Part shown: positions 1 through 13,212 of the stretch, piece after piece
Layout: each line of letters begins with the position of its first letter
Position numbering within the stretch: the stretch's first letter is position 1
Assembly: GCA_950106755.1 (NCBI GenBank)
Contig: OX467083.1
Coordinates: 33,289,029 to 33,353,028 of the forward strand
Length of the DNA stretch: 64,000 nucleotides
From: Climacium dendroides
Taxonomy: Eukaryota; Streptophyta; Bryopsida; Hypnales; Climaciaceae
Direction: 5' to 3'
Translations under genes and position numbers: made by a program
The notes under the pieces: generated by a model
What the model was told of the DNA's origin: nothing
Seen by the model: the letters and a program-made list of their open reading frames with translations, nothing else
The model's database searches: none

Positions 1-143
1 ATGAACAATTCCATGTCTACTCTTTCAGAGTTGCAGTTTGTCCTACTTTGAACATTCTTCAAATGTTTTCAAGAAGGATGAAGTTGGAACCTCTCAAAAC
101 TTGTTTTGGGGTAGAATTCCAACGGACCACTGAGACAATTGTA

Positions 144-1067
144 TTACCCCCCAAAGGACTAAACTTGTTCTTTTGCAACATATCAATTTTCGGCAGTATT
201 CTACGAATGGAATTTTTATTTTTTTCTTTGAAATTTTCACAAAACATGTGTCCAAAGAGTAGCTTTAAGGCCCAACAATTTTCATGACTATGTGGCTAAA
301 AGTAATGATATGATATGTAATTTTCAGTGATCTGTGGGCAACTTAGGCAATTCGGAAAAAAAAATTATAATAATTTTTTTAAGAAATAAAAATTTGATAT
401 TGATTTTCAAGATTTATATATTCATGGAAAGCTTTGAATTATTCCATTTTGATTAATTAGATAAAAGTTATGAGAAGTTTTAGTTTGCAAGCAATTATGT
501 ATTCTCTATTCTAAAATAAACTTTGAAGTCCATCATTTAACTCAATTTTCAATACTTTTTGAAAAAAATAAAGCCATAGGATGTAGATTGTTTATTACAA
601 CATTATAACAATTAAGATTGGCATTTTTTCAATTCTATAACTAAATTCTCAACAAATTAGTACTTTAAATCATTTTCTATTTCTTTCTACTTACTATTTT
701 TTTCCTATATGTTGTACAATTCCAAATGATCTAGAAATTTTCAAGCATGTATCCAACTTGCCTTGAAAAATGAATCCAAAGAAGCACCACCATTTGGGAC
801 ATTTTTTCCTACAAATGTGGTGCAGCTGCCCTATTTTTCAAAGGGCTCAAAAAAGGATTTTTGTAACCCCAAGCGCTAATATCTTACAATCTACAAGGTG
901 AAAATTAAAAAAAAAATTCTACATCTTTTCAAACCAACATAGTACAAGATCCTATGGTTACACATGTTCTCCAATTTATTTTTCTTCCTAAAATTTGATT
1001 CTTGTACCAGATTTGACAATTTTGGAACATTTTGGTGAAAACATGGTAAAAAATCTCTCAGGATTAA
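144..1067 (+). mobile_element. T1 element copy a (CCCCTAAA-type, TTAA-bounded, ~0.92 kb)
   Basis: Non-autonomous DNA transposon. The left end reads TTACCCCCCAAAGGACT and the right end reads ...TCTCAGGATTAA, a decayed inverted copy of the family terminus TTAACCCCTAAAGG. The whole body is colinear by eye with the copy at 25,392-26,407 in the same orientation, and with a shortened inverted copy at 13,910-14,528. Three copies sharing the same ends fix the boundaries. The longest frame inside has no transposase motif. The right-hand ~230 bases (a 'leaf'-like stretch around AATATCTTACAATCTACA) are also shared with the T2 subfamily. Confidence 0.75.
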
Positions 1068-1201
1068 TTCCATCCCCTCTAAACACCTTGGTAGCATCAA
1101 TTTACCGATGTTAAAACACTAGATTTCAGGAGATGTTCTTGCACCCCCTACCATGATCAACACACTAACAAATACCATATACGGGGGTCCCATATAAGAA
1201 A

Positions 1202-1571
1202 CTAAGGTAAAACAACCCATTGTTGGGTCAAATGACCCAATACAGTCACCTAAGAAATGACCCCATTGTGTGTGGGGGGGTAGTATGTGAGACATGGGCC
1301 ACAATGCATGTCTTACATGCTAGTAATGGAGTGAATAGCAACCTCATTAGAAACTTCTAACTTTTCAATGTGAAATTCATTGTAAAAATTGACTTTCAAG
1401 ATTCAGATTTTGTTGGTTACAGGGTAGTCTATAGGCTCATATATATATATAACTTCAATTGCACTAGCTGTTTCTCACACTTGTACTAATGTGGGGAAAA
1501 AATTGAAAAACTTCAGCGCCAAGATGATGTCCAATTCCTCATTCTGAGCACAATGGGCTGTTTTACCTTAA
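1202..1571 (+). mobile_element. T5 MITE copy a (GGTA-type, 370 bp)
   Basis: The ends are inverted repeats of about 22 bases: left CTAAGGTAAAACAACCCATT, and the complement of the right end is TTAAGGTAAAACAGCCCATT. The right flank keeps TTAA; the left has mutated to CTAA. Two further copies with the same ends and interior lie at 12,795-13,212 and, inverted, at 29,587-30,000. No coding capacity. Confidence 0.8.
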
Positions 1572-1589
1572 TGCATGTATCCCAGTAGA

Positions 1590-2740
1590 AGGCACCCCCC
1601 CTGCACAAGTAAGTTCAGTTCAGCCCAGCCCAGCTGTCCCTGTGTGAACGCGGCCCCGCTCGTCCCTTGGGCGGGCCCCACCGACTGACTCCCCCCTGCT
1701 TCTGCTTGTGCCTGCTTGTGCTTCTGCCGAAAGCTTGTGGGTCCGTTCGTTCGCAGGCTTGCAGCAGTGTCCTGTTTTTTCCAGTGAAAAGTCGAGCCAC
1801 TTGGGGGACTAAACTAGCGAAAAGAAAATGGAGCCAGTCCCTAGGGCCCTATGTGTATCAATAAAGAGGGACATGACCGACTGATTTGCAAATGCACAGG
1901 CACATCTGACTTTTCATCACGCAAGCCAAGCCAAGCCAAGCCAAGCCAGCTGAAGCCAAGCCAAGCCAACTTCAGGTACTACTATTTCTTTATTTCTTTG
2001 TTTTTAATATTGAATAAGATGATAAGAAGAAGAAGGGAAGGAAGTCCAGTGGCCCTCCCCACCCACCCCTACCCCCAGGCAGTGGGTGGGTAGTTTCATG
2101 CTGCCCTCGGGCCTTGCCTGGCCTGGCCTGGCCTTCAGGAGGCTAGCTACAGCCTGCCTGCCTGCCAGATTGTGGAGACATGGGTCTGGGTCTGGCTGTA
2201 TAAAATCAAATCCCAGCTCCTCTCAGGACATTCATTCACCTCAACTTAACTTAACTGAGGCTAGGCTAGGCTAGTGTTCCAAGCGCAAGGGCAAGGGCAA
2301 GTGCATGTATTCGATTCCAACTCAACCGAACCCAACTTACAGGGAAGGGAAGGGAATGGGAGGGATCCCAACTCCATAAAAAAAATAAAAAAAATAAAAA
2401 TTTAAAACCACCTCCACTCTGGTCAGCAGGACACTCACCACAATGAAAGAATAACAAAGCTTAACTGACTTCAGCCACCTTCCTGGGGATCACCATCCAA
2501 GTGAGCAAGCAGGAAGGGAACGGTAACGTTAAGTTTGTGCCCTGCCCAAAGCCATATGACGGCCTCAGACCATCTCCAATGGGGGACGGGAACTGGGACA
2601 GTATGGAGATTGGGGTTCCAAGGGGGAGGAAGGTGGACCTCATGCCATTTCGCCGCTACTTTCTAAACATGAACATGCAAAGCTTGCAATCCAAACTTCA
2701 AATGGAAATGGACTTTTCCACATTATGAAAAGGAGGAGGG
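1590..2740. other. Higher-GC island with short tandem repeats
   Basis: The base composition is clearly richer in G and C than the flanks. It holds CAGCC runs near 1,623, AGCCA runs at 1,921-1,970, CTGGC runs near 2,115, CTGC runs near 2,152, GGCAAG-like runs near 2,286 and GGGAA runs near 2,341. No reading frame resembles a known protein. It could be the promoter or UTR of a gene now lost, or a low-copy remnant. Similar islands recur at about 11.3, 24.5, 27.1 and 30.4 kb. Confidence 0.5.
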
Positions 2741-3968
2741 AGAGCCAATGAAGACCTTGCATGCAAGAAAAAGGGGAATTCTATTTCATTTGCATACAAA
2801 ACGAGGTTGATGGGAGATATGGCAATGATGACTTTTGCTATCGTGAATCAACTTGTGGGCTCTCCACATTTTGTCAAAATTGCCAATACGTGGATGGAAA
2901 ATGGTGGGGCCGGGAGCGTTGGGGCGTGTTTTTTTAGTGGCTCCATCATTATGTCCTTGGCATGTTGGGTCACTTGCATTGGAGTTGTTGGGTTGAGGTG
3001 ATTTTCAACGAGGCAATACCATCCTCCATCATGTTTCACTCAGTGGCCTCTGTGAAAAGCCAAAATCCTTGAAGCCGATTTATATTCTTCTCCATTTTCT
3101 ATTTTGCCTCTTGAAATTTCTAAATCTATTCACAACCACAAACAGGAAAGTGTGTGGAAGAATCTAATTGGACATGGGGGAAATTGGTCAAACCAATTTT
3201 ATGAGGCCCATTAAAAAAGTACCCTCATAGTGACCAAGGGGGAGTTGATTTACAACCTCCCCTTGTGACATCATGGACTCATTTGGAGAGTAGGGGTAGT
3301 AATGGTCAATAGTCATGCTCAAATAATGTAGAGGATGGTTACTTTGGGCAATAGAGTGCAGAAATTGAATTTCCACTTTATAATTTTACAAAATCATAAA
3401 TCAATGACAAAATTATGTGTGGCATTTTTTGACAAAAATTACTTAATCCATCTAAGAAGCACTAGTTGAAAGGGTGGTCTTTGGATAGTAAAGAATAGTT
3501 CTAAAGCATGGCACTCAAGGCCCTTTTGAAAGGAATGATATTCAAATTAGAAACAAATGATGCATCTATTCACTCGGGAACCTAATAATTTTATAATGAC
3601 TTGACCTTGAAAATAGTATTGTGTCCTTTTAGTGTTAATTTATGCCAAATCTTACCCTCATTTAGGGTAATCAAATCAAATACCTCAATATGTAAGGCAT
3701 TGGTTCAACACAAAGTTTTGTTTTCTTGTCCAATTTTGCATCATTTTATTTCAATACTCAAAAGAAAGGATTCATTTGATCATTCGATAGCCCCTAGACA
3801 TTTACAAATTTTTCTTCAAATCTATCCATACTAATAGACATGACAGTTTTTATTTTAGTTTTTTTTAAAGTGAATGTTAAATGAATGTTGACACTATCAT
3901 ATGATGTGAATATGAATTTAGATTTGAATTTTAGTCATTCATTCATATATAACAAAAGACAATTTGAT
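2741..3968. other. Unassigned AT-rich stretch
   Basis: I see no gene, terminal repeat or tandem repeat that I can support here. The short frames present are no longer than expected by chance. Confidence 0.5.
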
Positions 3969-4416
3969 TTAACTCCTTAGGGCTCAAATGTATTTCAACA
4001 AAAAATTAATATCTTCTAATGCATTCAAAATAAATTAAAAACAAAAGTTTCTTTTTTTATTGAAATGAAATTCTCAAAAATTTTACTACTATAGGAATGT
4101 GTGGGAAAAGAATTGAAATCTTTGATCTTATAGATTGTAAAATTATAACATTTGAAGTTAAAAGAAAAAAAAATTATTTTGGCCTTGTAGCAAGCTTGGC
4201 TTATTTTGCCTAAAATTGCCTACCTATCTCCCCAAATTAGGTGGAATAACTTCAATCTAGGCACTTGAATAGAAAAAAATAATTATCGCCCCAAAAGGTA
4301 CATGTTTGCATCTTATGCCAATTTTTTGAAAGAATCATTCAAGATTGACTTTTGGGGAACTTTTTGTCCAGATTTCCAAATGTTACTTTGAAAGATAATT
4401 GTCTTCTCTGGGTTAA
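3969..4416 (-). mobile_element. T3-like element, decayed copy
   Basis: It starts at a TTAA followed by CTCCTTAGGGCTCAAATG, a degenerate CCCCTAAA-type terminus, and can be traced to a TTAA at 4,413. The part near 4,060-4,170 is the reverse complement of the T3 right-hand module (compare 22,600-22,680 and 35,330-35,400), including the ATTGTAAAATTATAACATTT motif. The far end is poorly preserved. Confidence 0.45.
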
Positions 4417-7400
4417 AAGGTAATCTAATAGCCAAAATAATAGAGATTCCCTTGTAGAGCCATAATGCTTAAGGAGATTATTGTTCATTCTATTTACAAT
4501 ATTTAAAGATTTTTATTACTTAAAGCACACTTGAATGAAATAAAGAAATCCAAAAATCTCAATTTTCATTCTTCCTATGAAGTTTTGTTTTCTTGAACAA
4601 TGAGCAAAAATGAAAGAATGAAAAAGTTTTTTTTAATTTAACTCTAGAATTGAATTAAAAATGAAGGTAAATTTGAAACTTTGAACACACATATTGCAAG
4701 ATTATTGTGTCTAAAATTAAATTTTTCTTCTAATTATGTCTCAAAGAATCATTAGACTTTGCCTCTTTTAAGAAATATATTTTTGTTGGTACTCAAGTTT
4801 TTTTGGCTTGACCATTGTATATTGTATCATATCAGTTATATACTTGTCAAATCTTAGGAGTAAAAGTGCACTTTATCTTATGCTACTTAAAGTTGCCCAC
4901 CTTATTGTTAAAGGAAGAGGGGGGGCAATATAACTTTGATACAAGCATCTCATTGATTTTCTATTAAATATGAAGGGAGGTTTTTTACCAACTTTGTATC
5001 ATAAATTTAAAAAGATTCATCCATAATTTACTGTAACTTTACAGAAACCTACCCTCAAATTTGTATTTTTGCAAACAATTGTTGACTATGAATTAAGGTA
5101 CCCACTTGTCTATATGCAATGATTCACTTAAATATACAAACCATATCTAAACCTACAACATTGTTATGCTATAGCTTCCTAAAATAGGTCACATGCACTC
5201 TATAGAGTCTAATATCATTAATTTGTTATAACTTTTTTTTCTGAATTTTTCTATTTTCTACCTTCAAGGTTATAAATGCTCTCACTTTCCAAGATGCCCC
5301 TTTTGTAGCAGGCCCTGTTTACCAACGATCCCAACAATAAGCCAATAGTAACCATTGTAGCAATAACTAATGGAGTGTTTTATATTTGTCCTAATGTTTT
5401 GCAACCGATCCAAACTAGAGTTCTTCCTTAATTGATCCATAGTGATTTGAGACAATGTTTTGAATTGTTTGATTTGTAGACTTTATAATCAAAGCCTTTA
5501 TGAGAATGCCCCCTCCACATTCATGGTCAAAATAAAGGCATGTGGGAGAAATAAGTAGGATGATACCATAGTCAAAAATATCTCATATCTTTTTCATTAA
5601 AATAAATTAAAATCTAAAATTTCTATTATCTTCAAAAAAAATTGGTCTTCTAAAATCTATAAATTTTGAAAATCTACAAAAACTAATTGAAGTAGATAAC
5701 ATTAATAAATAGAAATGAACTAAATTTGAAACAAATTCTACATAGTTGATTGAAACACTATAAAAGTAAATTGATGAAAAACTCTATAAAGCTAATAGTT
5801 GATTGAAACACTATAAAAGTAAATAGATGAAAACCTCTATAAAGCTAATAGTTGATTGAAACACTTTTGAAAATAAATAGATGGAAACTTCTATAAAAAT
5901 AATATTGCAAATACCTAACATATTTGGTTGAAATTCTATAAAATTAAACAAGTAAATACTACAATTGAGTAAATATTGTCAATAAACTTTCACAAGCAAT
6001 TGAAGCATTGTAATATTAAAAACATCCAATATATTATTGAATTTTTATTCTAAAAAACTCACTTAGAGGATTGAAACATTGAATAATTCAAAGCATCTAA
6101 TCTTTTATTAAATAGATAATTTTTGTATTTTATCAATTATCAACCCAAATCCTAAACCATTGAAGTTGTAAATTATTAAATTATCAGTTTGTACATGATA
6201 TGAATTGCTAAAATTTATTACAGTTTCTAAATGATCCTTTATTGTATGAGGTCACAATATCTTTTAAATTATCATTGTAATCAACTTGTTAAATCTACAT
6301 TAATCTATGTACATATTACAATGGAAGAATTAGGTAAAAATTTATATTTTTTCAAGAAAGTAGATAGATATTTGCATTGATAATTGTTCCATAGTATTAG
6401 TGTACAATAAGTGGATCATATGAAACACATTTCCTTGTGATATGATTTTGCCAAATTACTATTTAATTAAAATGATTTAAACCCCAAATATTGGTACTCT
6501 TAATTTTTATTTACACTAGTATGTGTCTTTATTAGATGTTTTTGCACATATATATTTTGAAAATGACATATGCTTCCATCAATTCCATGTATATACATAT
6601 ATGCAATATTATTATTAAGAATAAAATAAAAAATAATTGATTTTTAGAAAATGATGGTCATGTCTATTTCCTTGTAGAAGATGTAGACTATGCTAAAGTT
6701 ATTATGGAAGAAGTAAGGATGATGTATAAAATTTCATCATTATAGCCCTTAACCTCAACTTTGCTAATTGAGATAAAATTGATTAATTCTTTACACATGT
6801 GGCTTTTGGTGTATGTGGATGGGTGTAAGAAAATAAAGACAATTTGTTTCAAAACTTAAAAAGATATTTAAAGGTTAAAGTGATAAAGGTTCATACCTTG
6901 GATTCATATCTTCCCACCATATTTGGAAAAGATATTCAATTCCCTATGAGATACAAGTGCATATAGTTGTATTGTTCATCAACAATTCTTCATAAATTAT
7001 ACTAGAAGAAAATGAAGTTCTTTTGACTACATTTACGACTATTTTTTGAGTTGTAGGGGACATGTGTGACTAGAGCTAATCTAGGATACAGTCACTATGG
7101 ATGTAAGTAGTACTCAAAAACGAAGTCATAAAGATAAAGAGTTTTAGTTTTCATCTATCATCTTAATTAAAACTTCATCAACAAGTTCAATCAATGTATT
7201 TAGTGCTGCAACATTCATTTCCACATCAACACATCTACTTAGCATTTATGCCACTACATGCCATCCCATGTGGTGCTTTCAACTATGGTAGTAGAAAAGC
7301 AAGACTTTGCATTGAAGAATGATTATAATGCACTTCAAATTTTCCGTAGATAAGGTGATAAGACAAAGTAATATTGGATGTTAGTGAAGCTTTTGGATTT

Positions 7401-8905
7401 TTTCAATATTTTAAAATTTTATTTTTTACCTCTAATTTCTCCATATTAAATTATGAAAATACATTCTAATAGTCATTTTTTAGTTGTTTCCATGTAGCGC
7501 TTGGGATGTTCATGTTGACTTTTTAATCAATTCCTAATAACAATTGAGTTGTAGTGAACATTGGTAATTTGAATCTCAACAACAACAATTACTTTTTTCA
7601 ATAATGAAAGTGGAATGAAGTCATTCTTTATATGTTGAATGAATGAAATACAACTTTTTTGGGACAACATCAACCAAATAACAATTTCATACACCATCAA
7701 CAATGCCTTGAAAACAATTAAAACAACTCAAAAGTGGGATTGACATTGTAGTTGCTTTATCGTTGGAAATATGTCCCACATATTGAGTGAGCACTTCATA
7801 AAGAATTACAATGACCAATGCATGTATTGCTTATACATAGAGCTAGATATTACTTCATAAATGTCCCTATAGATTTCTAACACATTGCACACATAAAGGC
7901 ACAAATTCCTTCAAACTTCTTAAATATCTAATGCTGGTTTCTCCTTAATTTTTTGAAACCCAAAGTTTATTCTATAAATTGATCACAAAACAAATGGTGG
8001 AAAGCCAAGAGCAACGCCTCAGAGAAAAAAAAATGATTTCACAAAAACAACTAAAATTAATTTATATGAAGAACCCACTTGTAGATTTCTTCAAATTCCA
8101 CATGATGGACCTTCCATTATGTGAACTAAAGAATGGGTATCAAATTTCTTGAGGTATTTGTATGACTTAGCTGGGTGCCACATATAGAGGTTGGAGGTGC
8201 AAATACATCTGTTCTCTTGTAATCTAGAGGCAATTTCTATATCACTTGTTTAGTCTTTGCTTGTAAGCACTTTGTTTGGTCAAAGACCCAATCATCATGT
8301 CTTTAATTGCCTCTTTTGAATAGATAGTGACAAACCATGTCACAAAAAAACCAAAATCAAATTTGAAAAAAATACACATATCATTTTTTCATTTGATGAA
8401 AAAAAAAAATTTAATCTTCAAAAAGAGTTTTAAAAACTTCAAATATTTTATTCAACAAAATATGCCAAAAGTGTTTAAAATCAAATACAATTGTCAATTT
8501 CCATTTGAAGAAAAACATTTAAAGAATATAGTGAGGAGATGTGTAAACTTGGTATTAAATAATACCAATCAAATTTGTATATAAGCCAATTTTTCTATTT
8601 ACATCAAAAACCCTAAAACTTTTAACTAAACTCAATGCTCTTCAATGTTCTTAGAAACCACAGAAACAAAAAATCCTCAAAAACTTTTCAATATCAATAG
8701 TGCACCAATTCACAAAATCTAGAAATAAGGGTTTGCACAACTAGGGATCGTGCTTGCATCCTCACAAATCATAACGTCCACAATTTGGAAATGTATATAA
8801 ACTAGGTTACCAATCAAACTCTCTCCAAAATTTATTGGACTTATGTATTACAACGTGAAATGAGAATAATAGAAGTTTTCTTATAACCTATGTGATGATC
8901 CTAGT
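4417..8905. other. Unassigned AT-rich stretch
   Basis: A long AT-rich region with no recognisable gene. The only structure I can support is the 53-bp tandem repeat listed separately. The open frame at 8,327-8,584 is lysine- and asparagine-rich, as expected of AT-rich noncoding DNA, and is not called. Confidence 0.5.
5743..5901 (+). repeat. Tandem repeat, 3 x 53 bp
   Basis: Three adjacent units each begin TAGTTGATTGAAACACT and continue through a GATGAAAAC...TCTATAAA core. Units one and two are nearly identical; the third has several substitutions. It is AT-rich with no coding sense. Confidence 0.85.
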
Positions 8906-9616
8906 CTATAACACTATTCTCTTTGCATGGGTGGCCATTAGCAGACCAATGGCTAAATTTTCTTTGACTGGTTTCATTGTTGATCGACAAATTTGATTGA
9001 ATAACCACATTTTTATGATCAAAATTGGTAGTAGGGGAGAGGGGAATTTTTTTAATATTCTCATTGATGGTTCTTGATTTTTGGAGGAAGGAGGGCAAGG
9101 TTTAGTGCCTCTTCTAGGGAATAGTATCTCAGCCAATAGTTCTAAACAATTGAACCTTTGATTAAAGACCAAATCTTTACACCTTGCTTGAGCCTCCTTG
9201 GAAGTGCCAAACCCATGAAGCATTATTTGTTGCCATGTTATAGGTGGCCTACAACCTACCTCTAACAAGATTGCATGTGAGTGACAAAGGAGGATGAGGA
9301 TGAAGTTCGATGCCAATTTACTCAAATCACATTCAATGAAACAATAAAAAATTGTCTCTTTTAGACCCTAGTTACAACATATACACACTACATCAATACT
9401 TGGGAAGATTTGTATGCGCTAGCTATTAGTTGTCATAGCTTTAAGGATGATTGACCATAGATATTCTACTTCTTTCTGTGGCTGGGAGCCATGCCAAATT
9501 TCACTCCACTGTAGATAATAGCTCTTAGGGAGAATCCTTCTCCATTTCTCCATGATGACTTCTTGAATTGGGGCCGTAGGTTTACCATTAATTTGCCTTC
9601 TTAGTTGTGTACGCAT
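8906..9616 (-). pseudogene. LINE ORF2 3' relic (zf-RVT-like zinc-binding tail)
   Basis: Read on the minus strand, two frames join into a LINE reverse-transcriptase tail. The upper part (9,419-9,616) ends in VEYLWSIILKAMTTNS. After a stop and a frame change, RIQIFPSID is followed by the cysteines of CICC, then KETIF, CFIEC and DLSKLASNF. The layout (Trp-rich helix, Pro/Thr-Asn-Ser, then Cys-x-Cys-Cys...Glu-Thr-Ile...Cys) is that of the zinc-binding domain after the reverse transcriptase of plant L1-type LINEs. The expected His is Tyr here, an in-frame TAG lies in the knuckle, and a frameshift precedes it. No reverse-transcriptase core or poly(A) tail is visible, so it is a decayed fragment. 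The family call is moderately sure. Confidence 0.55.
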
Positions 9617-10639
9617 GGGAGAAGGTCCTTGTTGGACTAGTGCTTCCTATCTAGGCCAAAGTGTAGGTTCTTGACAACCTTTGCAAACAACTAGAAGCTT
9701 TGCATCTTAAACCTTGCAACTATTTTTTGCCTTTCAACACATTTATATATTACAAACCAAAATCCATTGAATCATTTAATGTTTTAATTACTAAAACTAA
9801 GTGATTCAGAAGTTTCCAACAATACAAATTGATGGATTCTAAACAAAAATGGTGTCACGAAAGAGGAAGTAAAATGCAAGTTATAACAATGGAAGAGAAC
9901 AAGTATACTAGTTTGATAACAAGAGCAAGAGCAATTGTGGCAAGAAAATGACATTATGCTAGTGAAGGAGAATAATAAATGTATTTTAGGAAAACAAGAA
10001 GCAATGACAATGACTACACAGTGCAAGAATAGAAATATAAGGCAACAACATCAAGAGGTAGCTACAATGAAGAGGTGACTTAGGGGGTCCTTGACTTTCA
10101 AAAAGAATCATGAAATCTTGATTGCCAATCTTCAAATCAAACATCCCTCTACCACATTGCAATGTCTACTATGACTACTCAATGGCGCTTGTACAACTAC
10201 TCTACGACTACAATAATATTTCACACAAAGATTTGAAAATGCTATTGGGCCAATTTTTTGAAGTGGAATTATAGTTTCAAGTTTGTTTGTTTTCAACTAA
10301 TGATTGACACAATGGAATCTACCTCAAGCCCCAAAGTCTACATCAACTTTTTTAATGTATAGGGGATGAAAAAATACAAATGTAATCATTTTTTAAAACT
10401 TTCTTACAAACTTCTAATCCTCTATTTGTTTTTATAATTGTCTTGCAACTCTAGCAATGTACAGGTTAGGCTTCGTGCTTATAACCTTGCTTGTAGTGGT
10501 AGAGCAGTAAGTTGTGTGTAGGACAAGTAGTTGTTGTTTAGTTGGTTGTAGTAGACACTGTTTTCTTCTAGTATTGTTGGTTGGATTGACCTTTTGCACA
10601 TGATTTGTGTTGGGTAGGTTGCCATCATGATTTGTCAAA
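9617..10639. other. Unassigned stretch next to LINE relic
   Basis: The portion to about 9,720 may be a further decayed part of the LINE. I see no protein motif or repeat in the remainder. Confidence 0.4.
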
Positions 10640-11310
10640 AAATTGAATTTGTCTTTAGCTCTTGGGGAAGCCAAAAAGACCCCAATGAAGGGCCATCATT
10701 GATCGTGATCAATGAAAGTGTTGAATTTGTCTTAATTCTAGGGGATGCCAAAAGGACCTCAGTGAAAGGTTTTCAATGTTTAATGCAACTTTGTCTACAC
10801 TCAGAGAAACCAAAAAGACCCCAATAAAGGGTCATCATCGATCATGATCAATGAAAGTGTTGAATTTGTCTTAGTTCTAGGGGATTCCAAGAGGACCCCA
10901 ATGAAAGGTTATCAATGTTAATGCAACCTTAGGGAAATCAAAAAGACCCCAATGAAGGGTCATCATCGATCGTGATCAATGAAAGTATTGAATTTGTCTT
11001 AATTCTAGGGGATGCCCCAAGGACCCCAATGAAAGGTTATCAATGTTTAATGCAACCTTGTCTACTCTCAGGGAAGCCAAAAAGACCCCAATAAAGGGTC
11101 ATCATCGATCATGATCAATGAAAGCGTTGAATTCATCTTAATTCTAGGGGACGCCAAAAGGACCCCAACAAAAAGTTACCAATGTTAATACAACCTTGTC
11201 TCTATAGATTGTGGACCGATGTGACATGAATATTCTCAATTCTAGGGGACGCCAAAAGGACTCCAGCGAAAGGTTACCAATGTTAATGCAACCTTGTCTA
11301 TACACATGAA
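10640..11310 (+). repeat. Tandem repeat of ~138-bp units with GATC palindromes
   Basis: Units start at about 10,665, 10,803, 10,931 and 11,071, and a partial unit covers about 11,225-11,310. Each has a CCAAAAAGACCCCAATGAAG block, a palindromic GATCATGATC (or GATCGTGATC) core, AATTCTAGGGGATGCC, and a GAAAGGTTATCAATGTTTAA block. The two 'CCAAAAAGACCCC' and 'CCAAAAGGACCCC' blocks suggest an older half-length ancestor. Unit lengths vary from 128 to 140 by eye. Confidence 0.85.
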
Positions 11311-12139
11311 TATTCTTGTTGTACTGATCCCTTCTTCTGCTTTGAAGAATCGTTTGGATACCGCTTTTGAGCCCTTCCACCTTCCCTCCCTCCTTCCCTG
11401 ATAAGGGCTTTCCCTGAGTAAGCTTTATTATTTCGATCAGAGCGTTGCAACCACCTGCTTTATTGGTTAGCCAACTCACTAACTCACTAAGTGACTAGTT
11501 GTTAGCCCACTTGTCCATGTCCCCTGTCCCTTGCTGGATGTATGGCAGCTTTGCATTCCAAGAGCTGAGCTGAGCTGAGCTGTGAAGTTAGGGTTGCCTT
11601 GCTGGGTAAGCCTCCTCCCACCAAGCACTCAAGAATCTGATATAAAAAGATGGTTGAGCTCACAATTTCAAATTACATGGGATGATGGAGTAATACATTC
11701 TTGTGGAATCCGGATATGTATTTGTATTCATCAATCTGTATTTATACACATATTCATGTATCTGTACCATGGGACATGCGGACATGCGAACATGGGGACT
11801 TGGAGATATGGAGGAAACGGGGACATGGGACATGGGGACATGGGGCAATGGTAACTTTGTATTAGATAACCAATGAGCCGCGCTAGCAGCGAATAGGTTA
11901 TCGAATAGAGTAATACATAACTAGTTGTACATTTTTCAATCATAATCTTTGATCTTCATGATCCAAGGGTGTGGAAGCAAGTTGAAAGGAAAGAAGGTTA
12001 TAAGTTGCAACTTGTAATGGCAATAATGATAGGCTGCTAATAGGATGGTGCCATGTTAGCATTGAAAAGTCAACAACCGGTTATGGTTACATCGTATTTG
12101 AACTCTCGAGATATCTTTTTTACTGGTAAGTTAAGTAGG
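11311..12139. other. Mixed island with GGGACATG minisatellite
   Basis: The stretch has a GAGCT run near 11,565 and a short G-rich minisatellite at 11,768-11,848 built from variants of GGGACATG. I see no supported gene. The frames here read through these repeats and are not called. Confidence 0.5.
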
Positions 12140-12149
12140 GTTGGCCCTG

Positions 12150-12702
12150 TTTTTTGAACTCAATTTTAACATTTAAAAAAAAAAAGGTTTCACATGGTTT
12201 AGTTTGCTTTCTAAAACAATCTCACCATTGTCATTGTCATTAGTGTGTTTCAATTCCATCTTAGAGCTATTGACAATTTAGTTTTTCCTTCTATCTTGTA
12301 CCTACTTCAATTTAACAATTTTTTTTAAGAGTAAAAATCATGGGGTTGTTTTCTTTTTAAAAAATCCCAAACTCTCGACTAAAATTAAATTGTCAATAGC
12401 TTTAAGTTTAAATTCACAATTTGTACTACAAAAATTTTGAAGTTTAGAAAATTCAAAGCCTTGGAATCTAGTTAGGCTAGGAATTTTTTAAAAATCATTC
12501 TTTTACTTTAAACATTTATATCTTGTAATCAACACAATCAATGTTGTTGAACTTTCTTCTAAACATTGTCATGCTAGTCTAAATCAAGATCCCAAGGTTT
12601 GATATGCAAAAAGAAATGGTTTAAGTTTTTTTGGCTTGTATTTGAAATGGTAGTTTTGACTGTTTTTTTATATAAAAATGACCTTGGGGCTTTGGGGGTT
12701 AA
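12150..12702 (+). mobile_element. T2 element copy e (5'-truncated)
   Basis: The right end reads GGGGCTTTGGGGGTTAA, a good match to the CCCCTAAA-type terminus. The interior follows the 3' half of T2 copies at 18,620-19,518 and 36,440-37,611 in order (CAATCTCACCATTG, TTCCATCTTAGAGCTATT, TCTTGCAATC-like, ATTTGAAATGGTAGTTTTGA). The left half is missing; a TTAA at 12,131 may be a remnant of the left end. Confidence 0.65.
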
Positions 12703-12794
12703 GTAGAGTGCCTACATGATGGAAGAAAAAAAAATCTTTATAGTTGAAATTGAAACACACCAATCCCAACAATGAAATTAATTTCAAAAGCAAA

Positions 12795-13212
12795 CTAAAG
12801 TAGAACAACCATCGCAGTCATATGACTCCATTACAGTTCTTTCCAATATGTAAAATTTAGGTCACAATCAATGCTTTACATGACAGTAATGGATTTGTTA
12901 GTGACCTCATTAAGAACTTTCTACTTTTCAATGTGAATTCGTTGTAAGAATTGATTTTCTAGGCCTTCTATATTAGAAAATATTGTAACAACTTTAAGTG
13001 AGTAAGATGAGCATTATGGATTTAGATTTCATTGGTTCTAGGGTGAGTCTAGAGACTCTTTTGAACAAATTCATACTTTGTTGGAAAAATATAATTTCAA
13101 TTACTCTCATTTTTTTCTCACATTTGTCATTACCTGGGAAAAAATTGAAAAAATTTAGCAATGACTTGAGGCAAAAGTCCTAATTCTAACTAAACAAATT
13201 GTTTTACCTTAA
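12795..13212 (+). mobile_element. T5 MITE copy b (GGTA-type, 418 bp)
   Basis: Left end CTAAAGTAGAACAACCATCG and right end ...AAATTGTTTTACCTTAA are degenerate inverted repeats matching the copy at 1,202-1,571. The interior is colinear, with shared blocks such as CCTCATTA-GAA-CTT, TTTTCAATGTGAA and GGGAAAAAATTGAAAAA. Confidence 0.75.

Noticed and set aside
2281..2330. tRNA-like B box near TTCGATTCC
   Set aside because: No A box, acceptor stem or cloverleaf pairing is visible around it.
8327..8584. 85-codon open frame
   Set aside because: It is rich in Lys, Asn and Phe, as expected from AT-rich noncoding DNA, and has no motif.
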